Assembly: GCA_944326855.1 (NCBI GenBank)
Contig: CALVFO010000029.1
Span: forward strand, 62,001-126,000
Origin: an uncultured Alistipes sp.
GTDB lineage: Bacteria; Bacteroidota; Bacteroidia; Bacteroidales; Rikenellaceae
Length of the DNA: 64,000 nt
Direction: 5' to 3'
How positions within the stretch are numbered: position 1 is the stretch's first letter; each line of letters opens with the position of its first letter. The position numbers and the translations under genes were made by a program. The notes under the pieces were generated by a model. It did not search any database and was not told the DNA's origin. It worked only from the letters and a program-made list of their open reading frames with translations. This document shows positions 17,421-26,768 of the stretch, piece by piece.

Positions 17421-18050
17421 TCAGGCTTCCGAAGCGCCGTTTCCTCCCGGGGTCTTGGATTTGGCCGGACGGCGCGAAGCACCTCGTGCCGTTCCCCGAG
17501 TTCGGGGCGTCGAGGGCCGAACCGGCATTTCCGACCCCGTAATCGCCATTTCCGTCACATTGGTAGTGGCCAGGGTATTGGGATCGGTATAAGTTGCCTT
17601 GGGACGAGCCCGACGTACCGAACGCCCCCGACGATTGTCCGGTTTTTCGGTCTTTTCCGGCACTTTCAACCCATCGAGATGCACCTCCAGCGCCTGTACC
17701 GAAATCACTACTTCCCGAATGGATATCCACAGGGAAATTACCAGCAACACCAAGGCCACCCCGAAGGTATACACCGCAGCCGTCTGCAAACCGATATAGA
17801 TCAGAAAGGTACACAATACACACAACAACAGGCTGCTGACGCCGAAAATCTGCATCGAACGGGACATATATAGGCGTCTGCGCAGATTATCCAGTTGTCG
17901 TTGGGTGATCGGTGTCGGATTTTTGTCGTGTTCGGCCTTGAGGTTCCGAATGACCTGGGCATACGACAAGAATCGGTTCGTATAGGCCAACAGGATCAAC
18001 GAAACCGCCGAAAAGAGAATCGAAGGAGTGGTAAGCGTTAATTCTTCCAT
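17421..18050 (-). CDS. DUF2721 membrane protein with long basic C-terminal tail
   Basis: A 209-residue protein. The first roughly 130 residues match DUF2721: TTPSILFSAVSLILLAYTNRFLSYA as first helix, a cytoplasmic RQLDNLRRRLYMSRSMQIFGV segment, then two further helices (LLCVLCTFLIYIGLQ; YTFGVALVLLVISLWIS). Function of the family is unknown. The remaining 75-80 residues form a low-complexity, Arg/Pro/Thr-rich tail, predicted disordered, which is not part of the domain. The start is ATG 18050, or 18056 two codons earlier. It lies within about 10 bases of the MATE gene stop, so the two are co-transcribed, and a terminator follows. Confidence 0.85.
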   Translation of the reverse strand: MEELTLTTPSILFSAVSLILLAYTNRFLSYAQVIRNLKAEHDKNPTPITQRQLDNLRRRLYMSRSMQIFGVSSLLLCVLCTFLIYIGLQTAAVYTFGVALVLLVISLWISIREVVISVQALEVHLDGLKVPEKTEKPDNRRGRSVRRARPKATYTDPNTLATTNVTEMAITGSEMPVRPSTPRTRGTARGASRRPAKSKTPGGNGASEA

Positions 18051-18060
18051 ACACATAACG

Positions 18061-19395
18061 TTAGATTTTTTTGCTTTGCCATTTGGCTTTTTTCAAATAC
18101 ACATAGGAGAAAAGCAGCACACAGAGTGCGTACACATGTTCCGAGGTCCAGCACACCGCCACATCGGCCCGTCGGACCACGGCCACATACCCCACGAAGA
18201 GGACATAAACGACCAAAGCCGCAAATTCCATCCACATGGCCGAACGGGTATTGCCCGTTCCGGAAACCGTATTGAACAAAATCAGGGCCGGCGTGGCAAT
18301 CAGATACGAAGAGGCCATCACCTGCATCGAAGCCACCGCCGAGGCCATCAGATCGGGATCATCGGTATAGAGCCTCAACAAGAGCGACGGGAAAAGCATC
18401 ATCAACGCGATCAGCGGCAAGATGATCCGGTAACACAGCCGTACGATCCGCCAACAGGTATACGGCACCTGTTCCTGTCGTCCCGCCCCCATCAGGTTGC
18501 TGACCAACGAGCTGGCCGTAGCAGCAAACGATTGCAGCACCAGGAAAGCCAGGGCCGACACGTTTCGTACGATGTTGCTGATGGCCAGCGGACGTTCGCC
18601 CAGATGTTCGATAACGACGAAAAAGACGAACCAGACGGCTACCGACGTAAACGACTGCAGCATGGTCCAAACCGATACTCCGAGCATATGGCCCAACAAC
18701 GAACGGGAAAATCCGACGAGATGAAACAGCCGGTATCGTTTCCAATCCACCTTAAAATAGGTGTACAGCACAAAAAAGAGGGCGGATACGGCCTCGGCGA
18801 TGGAGGATCCCAAAGCCGCCCCGGCAATTCCCATGGCCGGCAGTCCCAGCTTTCCAAAAACCAGCACATAGTTAAGCCCCACATTCGCCAGGACCATCAC
18901 CAGCGAGTTAAGGGTCAGAATGCGGGTTCGGGTGATACCGACATAGAAAGCCCGGAACATCAGCGACACGAAAGCGAAGAAAAATCCGTATACCCGCCAT
19001 TGGATATATTGTTCGGTCGCTTCGCACACCCCGGGCGAATCGATCACCCGTTCGAGGATCGTGCCCGAAAACAGTTTGGAAAAGACAAACATGAAGGCCG
19101 CCACTCCCAGCAGGAAAAAGACGCCCTGCTGAAAAAAAGCCCCGATATCCCGGAATTTACCTTCGCCGTTGCGACGTCCGATCAGAATTTGAGCCCCGAT
19201 GCTGAAACCGAACGCCACCATGAAAAAGACCAGATAAAAAACACTGCCCAAAGCGGCGGCGCCGAGTTCCACCTCACCGACCCGTCCCATAAAAGCCGTA
19301 TCGGTCATCCCGATGAGGTTTTCCATCAGCAGGCTGATCAACACAGGATAAACCACCTGCCAGATATGTCGGTTGGAAAGGGTCGGATGTGTCAT
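18061..19395 (-). CDS. MATE family efflux transporter
   Basis: A 444-residue multidrug and toxic compound extrusion transporter of the NorM branch with 12 predicted membrane helices. Typical segments include the N-terminal [61 protein letters not shown], and the second-half [20 protein letters not shown] block that mirrors the first. It exports cationic compounds by Na+ or H+ antiport across the inner membrane. A TACCTTTG promoter box lies 20 bases upstream. The gene is divergent from the copper ATPase, and the DUF2721 gene follows almost immediately. Substrate unknown. Confidence 0.93.
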   Translation of the reverse strand: MTHPTLSNRHIWQVVYPVLISLLMENLIGMTDTAFMGRVGEVELGAAALGSVFYLVFFMVAFGFSIGAQILIGRRNGEGKFRDIGAFFQQGVFFLLGVAAFMFVFSKLFSGTILERVIDSPGVCEATEQYIQWRVYGFFFAFVSLMFRAFYVGITRTRILTLNSLVMVLANVGLNYVLVFGKLGLPAMGIAGAALGSSIAEAVSALFFVLYTYFKVDWKRYRLFHLVGFSRSLLGHMLGVSVWTMLQSFTSVAVWFVFFVVIEHLGERPLAISNIVRNVSALAFLVLQSFAATASSLVSNLMGAGRQEQVPYTCWRIVRLCYRIILPLIALMMLFPSLLLRLYTDDPDLMASAVASMQVMASSYLIATPALILFNTVSGTGNTRSAMWMEFAALVVYVLFVGYVAVVRRADVAVCWTSEHVYALCVLLFSYVYLKKAKWQSKKI

Positions 19396-19415
19396 CTACG
19401 ATCGATTTCGAGCTG

Positions 19416-19423
19416 CAAAGGTA
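19416..19423 (-). promoter_or_regulatory. -7 element for the MATE-DUF2721 operon
   Basis: The minus strand reads TACCTTTG (TAnnTTTG match), 20 bases upstream of the MATE start codon. It sits back-to-back with the copA-side element at 19444-19451. Confidence 0.55.
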
Positions 19424-19443
19424 CCATTTTATTCCTAATTCAT

Positions 19444-19451
19444 TAATTTTG
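19444..19451 (+). promoter_or_regulatory. -7 element for the copper ATPase operon
   Basis: TAATTTTG matches TAnnTTTG and lies 48 bases before the ATG at 19500. No clear -33 box is seen, which could mean activator dependence (inference). Confidence 0.5.
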
Positions 19452-19499
19452 GAGACAATTTATCGTTCGGCCCTTTCCGAGCGACATAGAAACATCCAT

Positions 19500-21710
19500 A
19501 TGGCACAAAAGACAGTCAATCAACGTTTTCCTGTTCTCGAAATGAGTTGCGCCGTTTGTGCGGCCAATGTCGAACGTACGGCAGCAAGCCTGCCCGGTGT
19601 CCGGCGGGCATCGGTCAATTTCGCTTCCAATTTATTGGACATCACCTACGATCCATCCATTCTTTCCCCCGAAGATATCCAGTCGGCTATCCGTAGCGCC
19701 GGTTACGACCTGATCATCGAACAGGACGATACCCTTCGACGACAGGAAGAAACTCAACGATCCCATTACCGCCAATTGAAACGCCATGTCATCGGGGCAT
19801 GGTCTCTCTCGCTGCCGGTCGCCGTCCTGGGGATGGTTCCCATCGACGGATTTCCCTCCCAATGGATCATGCTGATTTTGACCCTGATGGTCATGGTCCT
19901 TTTCGGACGATCGTTTTACATCCACGCCTTCAAACAGATTCGTCGCGGTCCTACAGGCATGGATACGTTGGTCGCCCTGAGTACCTCCATCGCTTTTCTG
20001 TTCAGTCTGTTCAATACGCTCTGGCCTTCATTCTGGTACGAGCGGGGACTCACACCGCACGTCTATTACGAAGCAGCCTGCGTGATCATTGCTTTCGTGC
20101 TGCTGGGTAAACTGCTCGAAGAACGCGCTAAAGGAAACACCACTTCGGCGATCAAGAAATTGATGAGGCTGCAACCCCAAACCGCCCGCGTATGGCGAGA
20201 AGACACCGAGGAAGATGTCCCGATCACCACATTGCAGATCGGGGAAACGGTGATCGTCCGCCCGGGCGAAAAAATTCCCGTGGACGGTCTGCTCATCGAC
20301 GGGAACTCGTTCGTAGACGAAAGCATGATCACCGGTGAACCCATGCCGGCAGAAAAATCGGTCGGAGACCCAGTCGTCGCCGGCACCATCAACCAACGGG
20401 GTGCTTTTCGGATGAAGGCGACACGAGTCGGCAACGACACCCTGCTGGCACAAATCATCCGGACCGTCCAACAGGCTCAGGGGAGCAAAGCTCCGGTACA
20501 ACGCATTGCCGACCGGATCGCATCCATTTTCGTCCCCACGGTCATCGGTATCGCGATCGTAACCTTCATTATCTGGATGATTGCAGGTGGATCGGAATAT
20601 TTCTCTTACGCCCTGCTGTCGATGGTCTCCGTACTGGTCATCGCCTGTCCCTGTGCGTTGGGGCTGGCCACCCCTACGGCACTGATGGTCGGTATCGGAC
20701 GGGGCGCCCAGCAACAGATTCTCATCCGCGATGCCACGGCGCTGGAAAACATGTGCCGAGTGGATACAATCGTACTCGATAAAACCGGCACACTGACTCA
20801 AGGGCGTCCGACCGTCACCGAGTGGCTGTGGACGGCTCCCGAAGAGGCTCAATACAAAAGCCTGCTCTATTCAGCCGAATTGCGGTCCGAACATCCGCTG
20901 GGAGCCGCCATCGTCCATTTTCTGCAGGAAGAAGGGATCGGCGGCACCGAGATCGGACGTTTCGAGAGTCTGACCGGAAGAGGCGTGAGCTTCACCGCCG
21001 AAGGACGTTCCTACTGGGCCGGTAATCGTCATTTGATGCAGGAACGGGGTCTTTCACTCCCTCCGGATGTCGCCTCGCTGACCGAAGCTTGGCAAGCCGA
21101 AGGCAAAAGCACGATCTTTTTCGGCAGCGAGACGCTGTTGATCGCCGTCATCGTCATCAGCGATCCCCTCAAGCCCTCGACCCGAAGCGCTCTGGAACGC
21201 CTCCGTAAACGAGGATTGGAAGTATGCATGCTGACGGGAGACAGCCTCCGCACCGCCTCCTCGCTGGCCCGATCCCTGGGAATTACCCGGTTCGAAGCCG
21301 AAGTTCTGCCGGCCGACAAAGAAAACTACATAGCACGTCTGCAAGCCGAAGGCCGCACCGTAGCGATGGTGGGAGACGGCATCAACGATTCGCAGGCTCT
21401 GGCTCGTGCCGACGTAGGCATCGCCATGGGGGGCGGAACCGACATTGCCATGGAGGTAGCCTCCATCACCCTGATGAATTCCGACCTGAATGCTCTCTCC
21501 AATGCTTATGAACTCTCCCGGGATACCGTACGCGCTATTCGTCAAAATCTGTTCTGGGCATTCATATACAACCTGATCGGCATTCCCATTGCAGCCGGCA
21601 TTCTTTACCCGTTATGGGGAATCCTGCTCAACCCCATGGTAGCCAGCGCTGCCATGGCTTTCAGCTCGGTTTCGGTGGTTCTCAACAGCCTTCGCCTGAA
21701 ATGGAAATAA
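19500..21710 (+). CDS. copA: Copper-translocating P-type ATPase
   Basis: A 736-residue P1B-ATPase that exports Cu(I) across the inner membrane. There is one N-terminal heavy-metal-associated domain with MSCAVC (C17, C20), then eight membrane helices. The actuator motif TGEPMPAEK is at about residues 278-286 and the ion-site [10 protein letters not shown] at about 381. The phosphorylation site DKTGTLT (about 427), the HPLGAAI nucleotide-binding His-Pro (about 468) and [20 protein letters not shown] (about 625) follow. The C-terminal MxxSS-like motif is seen as [17 protein letters not shown], the copper-specific signature. The ATG at 19500 gives a normal N-terminus. A small HMA chaperone follows 45 bases downstream. 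Confidence 0.96.
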   Translation: MAQKTVNQRFPVLEMSCAVCAANVERTAASLPGVRRASVNFASNLLDITYDPSILSPEDIQSAIRSAGYDLIIEQDDTLRRQEETQRSHYRQLKRHVIGAWSLSLPVAVLGMVPIDGFPSQWIMLILTLMVMVLFGRSFYIHAFKQIRRGPTGMDTLVALSTSIAFLFSLFNTLWPSFWYERGLTPHVYYEAACVIIAFVLLGKLLEERAKGNTTSAIKKLMRLQPQTARVWREDTEEDVPITTLQIGETVIVRPGEKIPVDGLLIDGNSFVDESMITGEPMPAEKSVGDPVVAGTINQRGAFRMKATRVGNDTLLAQIIRTVQQAQGSKAPVQRIADRIASIFVPTVIGIAIVTFIIWMIAGGSEYFSYALLSMVSVLVIACPCALGLATPTALMVGIGRGAQQQILIRDATALENMCRVDTIVLDKTGTLTQGRPTVTEWLWTAPEEAQYKSLLYSAELRSEHPLGAAIVHFLQEEGIGGTEIGRFESLTGRGVSFTAEGRSYWAGNRHLMQERGLSLPPDVASLTEAWQAEGKSTIFFGSETLLIAVIVISDPLKPSTRSALERLRKRGLEVCMLTGDSLRTASSLARSLGITRFEAEVLPADKENYIARLQAEGRTVAMVGDGINDSQALARADVGIAMGGGTDIAMEVASITLMNSDLNALSNAYELSRDTVRAIRQNLFWAFIYNLIGIPIAAGILYPLWGILLNPMVASAAMAFSSVSVVLNSLRLKWK

Positions 21711-21755
21711 AGCCCGAAATCCGATCATCCCGAACTCATTAAACCTTCACAATAC

Positions 21756-21962
21756 ATGGAAACCAAAACTTTCAAAACAAACGCCAAATGCGGTGGCTGC
21801 GTAGCCGCCATCGGAGCCGAACTCAACCGACTCATCCCGGCAGAAAGCTGGCATATCGACCTGAGTTCTCCGGAAAAGACGCTGTCGGTCACCACCGATT
21901 TACCCGACGACGTCATTCTCGATGCGGTATCCCGTGCAGGATTTGTCGCTCAGAAAAAGTAA
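21756..21962 (+). CDS. HMA-domain copper chaperone (CopZ-like)
   Basis: A 68-residue single heavy-metal-associated domain. The metal site is KCGGC near residues 11-15, and the rest follows the beta-alpha-beta-beta-alpha-beta layout (helix VAAIGAELNRL, strand HIDLSSPEKTLSVTT, helix DVILDAVSRAGF). Such proteins carry Cu(I) to the ATPase. It sits 45 bases after copA on the same strand, which supports that role. The first strand has KTNAKCGGC rather than GMTCxxC; this variant is common in Bacteroidota. Confidence 0.88.
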   Translation: METKTFKTNAKCGGCVAAIGAELNRLIPAESWHIDLSSPEKTLSVTTDLPDDVILDAVSRAGFVAQKK

Positions 21963-21992
21963 AACCGCTTCTCCCACACAACGCTAAAAACA

Positions 21993-22028
21993 GGAGGTGC
22001 CCTGCATATGCGGGGCACCTCCCTATTC
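21993..22028 (+). terminator. Probable terminator of the copA-copZ operon
   Basis: A 10-bp stem GGAGGTGCCC/GGGCACCTCC (21993-22002 with 22013-22022). The following tract CTATTCTT is only moderately T-rich. Confidence 0.6.
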
Positions 22029-22279
22029 TTGAAAAAAGGAAACGGCAGCATATCGAATCAGTATCCCAACAAAACTAATTCTTTACCCCCTCGGGGATAA
22101 TCTCAACCCGGAACCGACCATGTCGGTCATGTCACACTAACCGTTTCCTTTTTAACGTTGCTTTTCCGAGGTAAACAAAGATACGATGTTTCCCTAAGGA
22201 TATTCGCCCGTTTTGACCGTAAAAATGTTCTATAAGTAGAAAAGATTCCTCTGCTGCCTCATTTCCGCTCTCAACTGGG

Positions 22280-22287
22280 TATATTTG
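22280..22287 (+). promoter_or_regulatory. -7 element for the AraC regulator gene
   Basis: TATATTTG matches TAnnTTTG and lies 23 bases before the ATG at 22311. The 250 bases upstream hold no recognised gene. Confidence 0.6.
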
Positions 22288-22310
22288 TTAGATTCTATCA
22301 AAAACACGAC

Positions 22311-23183
22311 ATGGAGCACAATCTGTCATCCCCTCCTTGGGAAGCCGAACAGGAAGACCTGCTTTTCCGAATTTTCACCCTTTCGGGGAAAAATTACCCG
22401 CTTCCCAACGACACCTCAGCTTATCCCCAACAAATGCCGAACAGTGTAGTTGGCATCTGTTTACAAGGCCAGGGGGAAGTCATTATCGACCATAAAGCCT
22501 ATTCGTTTCATAAAAACGACATGTTCGTACTCTTTCCCAAAACCGTCTATCAACCCATTTCCCGAAGTGAGGATTTCATCGGGTATATTCTGGGCGGAAG
22601 CGGAGACAGAGATCATGTCGGCGAGATCGACTATGCTGCGGCCCTGCCCCTGTATCTGCACATCCGGGAAAACCCGTGTATTTCCCTGGCCGATCAAGAT
22701 GTGAAGATGCTGGTCGGACTGGGCGATATGATCAAAGAAAAAGTGCGGCGGCTGGATCACCCCTACCGCAAAGAAATTGCAGAACATTTAATGATCGCCC
22801 TGTTCTACGAAATCAGTGCCATCTATCAGCGCGGACAACCCCTCATCCAACGAAACCGCAAACGGGATCAGGAACTTTTCGAACGTTTTCTGTTTTTGGT
22901 AACTCAACACTGCACCAAAGAGCGACGACTGGATTTTTATGCCCGAGAAATGTTTCTGACTCCCAAATACCTCTCGTCGGTCGTCAAACAGGTTTCCGGA
23001 CGAAGCGCCTCGGAATGGATCGCCCACACGGTCATTATCAACGCCAAATCCATGCTACGATCATCGTCCATGACCGTCCAACAGATCTCCAACGAGTTGA
23101 ATTTCCCGAACCCTTCCTTTTTCGGGCAATATTTCAAAAAACACACGGGAATCACACCCAAAGAATACAAACAGAAAGTATGA
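22311..23183 (+). CDS. AraC family transcriptional regulator
   Basis: A 290-residue regulator with an N-terminal cupin-like sensing domain (AYSFHKNDMFVLFPKTVYQP) and a C-terminal AraC DNA-binding domain of two helix-turn-helix motifs. The latter shows DFYAREMFLTPKYLSSVVKQVSGRSASEWI and the second motif VQQISNELNFPNPSFFGQYFKKHTGITPKEYK. The effector is unknown. It is a single gene, convergent with the flavin reductase gene and not obviously linked to a target operon. Similar AraC proteins in Bacteroidota often control efflux or redox genes located elsewhere. Confidence 0.93.
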   Translation: MEHNLSSPPWEAEQEDLLFRIFTLSGKNYPLPNDTSAYPQQMPNSVVGICLQGQGEVIIDHKAYSFHKNDMFVLFPKTVYQPISRSEDFIGYILGGSGDRDHVGEIDYAAALPLYLHIRENPCISLADQDVKMLVGLGDMIKEKVRRLDHPYRKEIAEHLMIALFYEISAIYQRGQPLIQRNRKRDQELFERFLFLVTQHCTKERRLDFYAREMFLTPKYLSSVVKQVSGRSASEWIAHTVIINAKSMLRSSSMTVQQISNELNFPNPSFFGQYFKKHTGITPKEYKQKV

Positions 23184-23187
23184 ATTC

Positions 23188-23229
23188 AAAAACCTCCGGT
23201 CACGGTGAATACCACAACCTGAGGTTTTT
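23188..23229. terminator. Possible bidirectional terminator
   Basis: AAAAACCTC (23188-23196) pairs with GAGGTTTTT (23221-23229) across a 24-base loop, between the convergent AraC and flavin reductase genes. The long loop makes this moderate. Confidence 0.5.
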
Positions 23230-23274
23230 CGAATCCAGGGGATCAGCGTCCCTTCTCACCTGTTTTCTGTACGC

Positions 23275-23781
23275 TTATCCGTTTTTCCAGGCGTCGGTGA
23301 TCTCCACCACATACATTTTGTGGAAATCACCCGACGCATACCATTTCTCGGACAGCGAAGCATCGACAAAACGGGCCGGATCCAACATCTCGGCATAGAG
23401 TTTCCGACCTTCCAACACCCAGGTAGCCTCCCCGAAAGCCACATTTCCGGAAGGCGTATACCAGGGCGTCAAACCGGACAACGCCACCTTATCGGTATCT
23501 CGTCCCGAATGAGACCCACACACAGACAAGGCTTTCCGATACCGAGGATCGAAAAACGACAAGGTCAGCGTATCATACCGTTCGGTAAACTCGAACGTAT
23601 ACCGCTGGGGACGGATAAACACAAACGCCACGGGCTTGTTCCACAAAAAGCCCATTCCGCCCCAACTGGCCGTCATGGTATTGAATTTCGTTTCGGTGCC
23701 GGCACTCACCAGCATCCAGTCGTCGCCGATCAGGCGAATCACATTCCGCTCGATATCACGCGGATCCATTTTGATCATCAT
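23275..23781 (-). CDS. Flavin reductase-like FMN-binding protein
   Basis: A 168-residue protein of the flavin reductase/split-barrel FMN-binding family. The segment KFNTMTASWGGMGFLWNKPVAFVFIRPQRYT is the typical N-terminal FMN-binding pattern, followed by TLSFFDPRYRKALSVCGSHSGRD. Most relatives reduce free flavin with NAD(P)H. The start may be the ATG at 23781 or the one four codons later at 23769. It lies 47 bases after mutY on the same strand and could be the last gene of the ybaK-mutY unit. No partner monooxygenase is nearby, so its role is open. Confidence 0.85.
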   Translation of the reverse strand: MMIKMDPRDIERNVIRLIGDDWMLVSAGTETKFNTMTASWGGMGFLWNKPVAFVFIRPQRYTFEFTERYDTLTLSFFDPRYRKALSVCGSHSGRDTDKVALSGLTPWYTPSGNVAFGEATWVLEGRKLYAEMLDPARFVDASLSEKWYASGDFHKMYVVEITDAWKNG

Positions 23782-23828
23782 CGCATTTCTATTTTTTCAT
23801 ACAACAAACTCGACACACTCACCCGGGT

Positions 23829-24944
23829 TCAGGACTTCGCAGAGCGCGCGCTGGCGGGTTTTCCCGGAAACGATTCTCGAGGAACTGGCTCCCGTTGCAG
23901 ATAAGACTCGATCAGCCGACTGACGGCATAATCCCCCAACGACTCCTCCCTAAGCTGCACATAAGCATCCATCCCGGAGGTGAATACAGGTACATCCACC
24001 TCATAGAATCGGGCATGAATGACCCGATGGGACAAGATGTGCGGCGGCATATCGGTCACCCGCCATACCCGTTCGTTGGCTCCGGCAAAAAGTTTCCGAT
24101 AGGCCTCCTGTTCCCGTAGCCTATCGTATTCGGTCGGAACCTCGGTCTCGATCAGCGGAAATTCATACAAATGCTGCCAGATATCCCGTCCCTCCCGGCG
24201 CGAGAGCAAGGTCATCTCTCCGCAATGTACCCGAAAATAATTAAAATATCGTGGTTTGACGGCTTTTTTCGGCGATTTGACCGGTAAGGCTTCCACCCGT
24301 TCTTTCCCCGCGGCCCGGGCCAGACACTTGCCCGCCAGCGGGCAAAGAGCACATTCCGGATTCCGGGGCAGGCATTGCAAAGCCCCCAGTTCCATGATCG
24401 CCTGATTATAGCGGCCCGGATCCTTCCGATCGAGCAACGCTTGCGCCAGATCGGCAAAATGGCGTTTCCCGGCTGTCGTATCGATCGGCAGATCGAGATC
24501 GAACAGGCGAGACAATACCCGATAGACATTCCCGTCCACCGTGGCATAGGGCTGTCCATAGGCGATCGAACATACCGCTGCCGCCGTATAATCCCCCACC
24601 CCTTTGAGGGAACGCACCTCCTCGTAGCGCTCCGGGAAACGGCCTCCGAAACGGGTCATAATCTCCCGGGAAGCGGCATGCAGACTGCGGGCTCGACTGT
24701 AATAACCCAATCCCTGCCAATATTTGAGCACTTCGTCCAAATCCGCCTCGGCCAGTGTTTTTACGTCCGGAAAACGAGCCGTAAAACGGAGATAATACTC
24801 CAATCCCTGCGCCACACGGGTCTGTTGCAGAATCACCTCCGAAATCCAGATCAGATAGGGATCGTGAGTCTGTCTCCAGGGCAAATCCCTCCGGCGGGTT
24901 TCGTACCAGGCCAACAGCAAATCGGCGGTTTCGTTGCGGTTCAT
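23829..24944 (-). CDS. mutY: A/G-specific adenine glycosylase
   Basis: A 371-residue base-excision repair enzyme that removes adenine mispaired with 8-oxoguanine. Catalytic residues are E36 in ISEVILQQTRV and D137 in ATVDGNVYR, within the helix-hairpin-helix GVGDYTAAAV. The 4Fe-4S cluster ligands C191, C198, C201 and C207 have the canonical C-x6-C-x2-C-x5-C spacing. The C-terminal third matches the NUDIX-like 8-oxoG recognition domain (LLSRREGRDIWQHLYEFPL). The start MNRNETADLL at 24944 overlaps the ybaK stop as ATGA. Confidence 0.97.
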   Translation of the reverse strand: MNRNETADLLLAWYETRRRDLPWRQTHDPYLIWISEVILQQTRVAQGLEYYLRFTARFPDVKTLAEADLDEVLKYWQGLGYYSRARSLHAASREIMTRFGGRFPERYEEVRSLKGVGDYTAAAVCSIAYGQPYATVDGNVYRVLSRLFDLDLPIDTTAGKRHFADLAQALLDRKDPGRYNQAIMELGALQCLPRNPECALCPLAGKCLARAAGKERVEALPVKSPKKAVKPRYFNYFRVHCGEMTLLSRREGRDIWQHLYEFPLIETEVPTEYDRLREQEAYRKLFAGANERVWRVTDMPPHILSHRVIHARFYEVDVPVFTSGMDAYVQLREESLGDYAVSRLIESYLQREPVPRESFPGKPASARSAKS

Positions 24945-25414
24945 ATCAGTTCGGTTACTTCGGCTCCGATGAAACGTACCAGTTCTTCCGGAGCGATTCG
25001 AATCTGCAGTCCCCGGACTCCGGCGCTGATGTAAATCGCCTCGAAGTCGAGACAACTCTGATGGATATAGGTCGGATAACTTTTTTTCATCCCGATGGGC
25101 GAACAGCCGCCCCGAATATAACCGGTAGCCGGCAACAACTCCTTGAGGTGAATCATCTCCACGTGTTTATTGCCGGAGGCACGCGCCGCCTTTTTCAGAT
25201 CGACTTCCGCATCTCCGGGTACCACACAAACCAACAAACCGGTTTTGTCTCCCCGCAGCACCAGCGTTTTAAACACCTGCGCGATATCCTCGCCCAGCTG
25301 CTCGGCCACGTGTGAGGCGGCCAGATTCTGTTCGTCCACCTCGTAAGGAATCAATTCGTAGTGGATTCCCGCCCGATCCAACAAGCGGGCCGCATTGGTC
25401 TTATTGATCTTCAT
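24941..25414 (-). CDS. ybaK: Cys-tRNA(Pro)/Cys-tRNA(Cys) deacylase, YbaK/EbsC family
   Basis: A 157-residue editing-domain protein of the YbaK type, which hydrolyses mischarged Cys-tRNA(Pro). Visible motifs are the ATG-initiated MKINKTNAARLLDRAGI, VFKTLVLRGDKTGLLVCVVPGDAEVDLKKAA with the catalytic lysine region (FKTLV), and GGCSPIGMKKSYPTYI, the GxSPxG loop. The family length is 150-160 residues. The stop overlaps the mutY start by four bases. It is transcribed divergently from the thiol peroxidase gene. Confidence 0.93.
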   Translation of the reverse strand: MKINKTNAARLLDRAGIHYELIPYEVDEQNLAASHVAEQLGEDIAQVFKTLVLRGDKTGLLVCVVPGDAEVDLKKAARASGNKHVEMIHLKELLPATGYIRGGCSPIGMKKSYPTYIHQSCLDFEAIYISAGVRGLQIRIAPEELVRFIGAEVTELI

Positions 25415-25499
25415 GATTGCATCCTTTCCTGTCGAGCGAAGATAACGGATTCGAACGGAAATAAAAAACCGAATAAAAACGTTCTTCCTGCAGGATGTT

Positions 25500-25509
25500 T
25501 TGGTACCAA
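25500..25509. promoter_or_regulatory. Perfect 10-bp palindrome between ybaK and tpx
   Basis: TTGGTACCAA is a perfect palindrome in the 147-bp divergent region, followed by a related half-site (TTGTACC at 25512-25518). It could be an operator for a redox regulator of tpx; no regulator is identified. Confidence 0.3.
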
Positions 25510-25561
25510 TGTTGTACCCTTCCATGATCAACCTGCATTTTTCATTTTAATATCACAAACT

Positions 25562-26071
25562 ATGGAAACCTATAAGATTTCTTTCGGCGGAAACCCCGTC
25601 ACCCTGATCGGCACCCACCTGCACGTCGGCGACCAGGCACCTGTTTTCTCGGTTCTGGACGGCAACCTGCAAAGCGTATCTTCCGAAACCTGGAAAAACA
25701 AAATACTCATCCTGAGCGTATTCCCATCCGTAGACACCCCCGTCTGCGCCCTGCAGAACAAACGCTTCAACCAGGAAGCCTCCCACCTGCACGACGACGT
25801 GGAAGTTGTGTCGATCTCCGTCGACCTGCCTTTTGCCCAGAAACGCTTCTGTGCCGCGGAAGGGATCGACCGGGTACATGTCTATTCGGACTATCGCGAC
25901 CTGGATTTCGGACAGAAATACGGATTCGTCATCCAGGAACTGCGCCTGTTGGCGCGGGGTGTAGTGGTCGTCGACCGCCAAGGAATCGTCCGGCACATCG
26001 AATACGTTCCGGAAGTCACCCATGAACCCGATTATCAAGCCGCCCTCAAAACCGTCAAATCGCTGTTGTAA
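25562..26071 (+). CDS. tpx: Thiol peroxidase (atypical 2-Cys peroxiredoxin)
   Basis: A 169-residue peroxiredoxin of the Tpx subfamily that reduces hydrogen and alkyl peroxides with thioredoxin. The peroxidatic C62 lies in the signature SVDTPVCALQ and the resolving C97 in QKRFCAAEGI, matching C61/C95 of E. coli Tpx. The C-terminal LLARGVVVVDRQGIV block contains the conserved arginine. The start METYKISFGGNP at 25562 is the family start; the frame is open upstream but lacks similarity. It appears monocistronic, with a palindromic element upstream. Confidence 0.96.
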   Translation: METYKISFGGNPVTLIGTHLHVGDQAPVFSVLDGNLQSVSSETWKNKILILSVFPSVDTPVCALQNKRFNQEASHLHDDVEVVSISVDLPFAQKRFCAAEGIDRVHVYSDYRDLDFGQKYGFVIQELRLLARGVVVVDRQGIVRHIEYVPEVTHEPDYQAALKTVKSLL

Positions 26072-26162
26072 ACTCCGCTTCGGGGAAATACGTTTCAGGG
26101 ATACTTCTCACGAGGTATCCCTTTTTCCGTCGTACAAACTCCATCAGAAAATCTTCCGGTCG

Positions 26163-26194
26163 TTTGGATTTCTCGGAAAATAATCCAATCTTTG
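26163..26194 (+). promoter_or_regulatory. Promoter of the riboswitch transcript
   Basis: TTTG (26163-26166), a 20-bp spacer and AATCTTTG (26187-26194; one mismatch to TAnnTTTG). Transcription would start near 26200, exactly at the 5' end of the riboswitch. Confidence 0.6.
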
Positions 26195-26199
26195 CCCTG

Positions 26200-26407
26200 C
26201 AATGGTTCCCCGAACCGGCTCGCTCCGGGAAAGGGATGTAAAAGGGAATGCCGTGCAAGTCGGCAACAGTTCCCGCTGCTGTGAGTTCCGTTCTTCGGAT
26301 CCCGAAGATCTTGGCTTTTGAGCGATGCGACCTCTCCGGTGCATGTACGTCACTGTCCGCCTGCGGACGGGAAGACCTCGAAAGTGGAACAAGTCAGAAG
26401 ACCTGCC
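26200..26407 (+). promoter_or_regulatory. Cobalamin riboswitch
   Basis: The conserved core is unmistakable. GCCGTGCAAGTCGGCAACAG followed by TTCCCGCTGCTGTGAG (26249-26285) corresponds to the consensus CCGGTGaAAaTCcGG...CCCGCtaCTGTga. CACTGTCCGCCTGCGGACGGGAAG lies at 26352-26373, and the B12 box AAGTCAGAAGACCTGCC at 26391-26407. Such aptamers bind adenosyl- or hydroxocobalamin and normally repress vitamin B12 uptake or synthesis genes. Here no such gene follows: the next 390 nt contain no recognisable gene and end in a terminator. See findings. Confidence 0.93.
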
Positions 26408-26768
26408 ATACGCAATGAATTCTACGACCTACGGTGATATGGGTTAGTAAGAAACTGTCCGGCACTCCGCCGATTTTCCCGAACTCGACAGCTTCTGCCA
26501 ACATCCGGCCGCAACGACGCCCGGAAGCATTGTGTGGTCCGTGAATTTTTCAACCGATGATTCGACGTACAGACATCCGGAAAAAACATCCCGTGTCTGA
26601 AAATCGTACAACGGGCCCCAAGCCCCCAAAGGCCGACAGCCCACCCCTTAAAAGAGGAGAACCCCCGCAGACGCCGTGAGGCATCGGGTTTTCGGAATCG
26701 TTCCGACAGAAAAAAAGAGTTTAGGTTTGTATTTGGTGACTGTCAGGATCGTCATAAGCAACAAGGAA
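26408..26768 (+). ncRNA. Gene-free leader or non-coding RNA downstream of the riboswitch
   Basis: This 361-base stretch lies between the riboswitch and a strong terminator. No frame resembles a known protein. The only start codon just after the aptamer, at 26415, gives a 10-codon frame ending at 26447 (MNSTTYGDMG). A second TAnnTTTG match (TAGGTTTG, 26722-26729) could start a short RNA ending at the terminator. It may be a riboswitch-controlled non-coding RNA, a long expression platform, or the scar of a lost gene. Confidence 0.4.
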
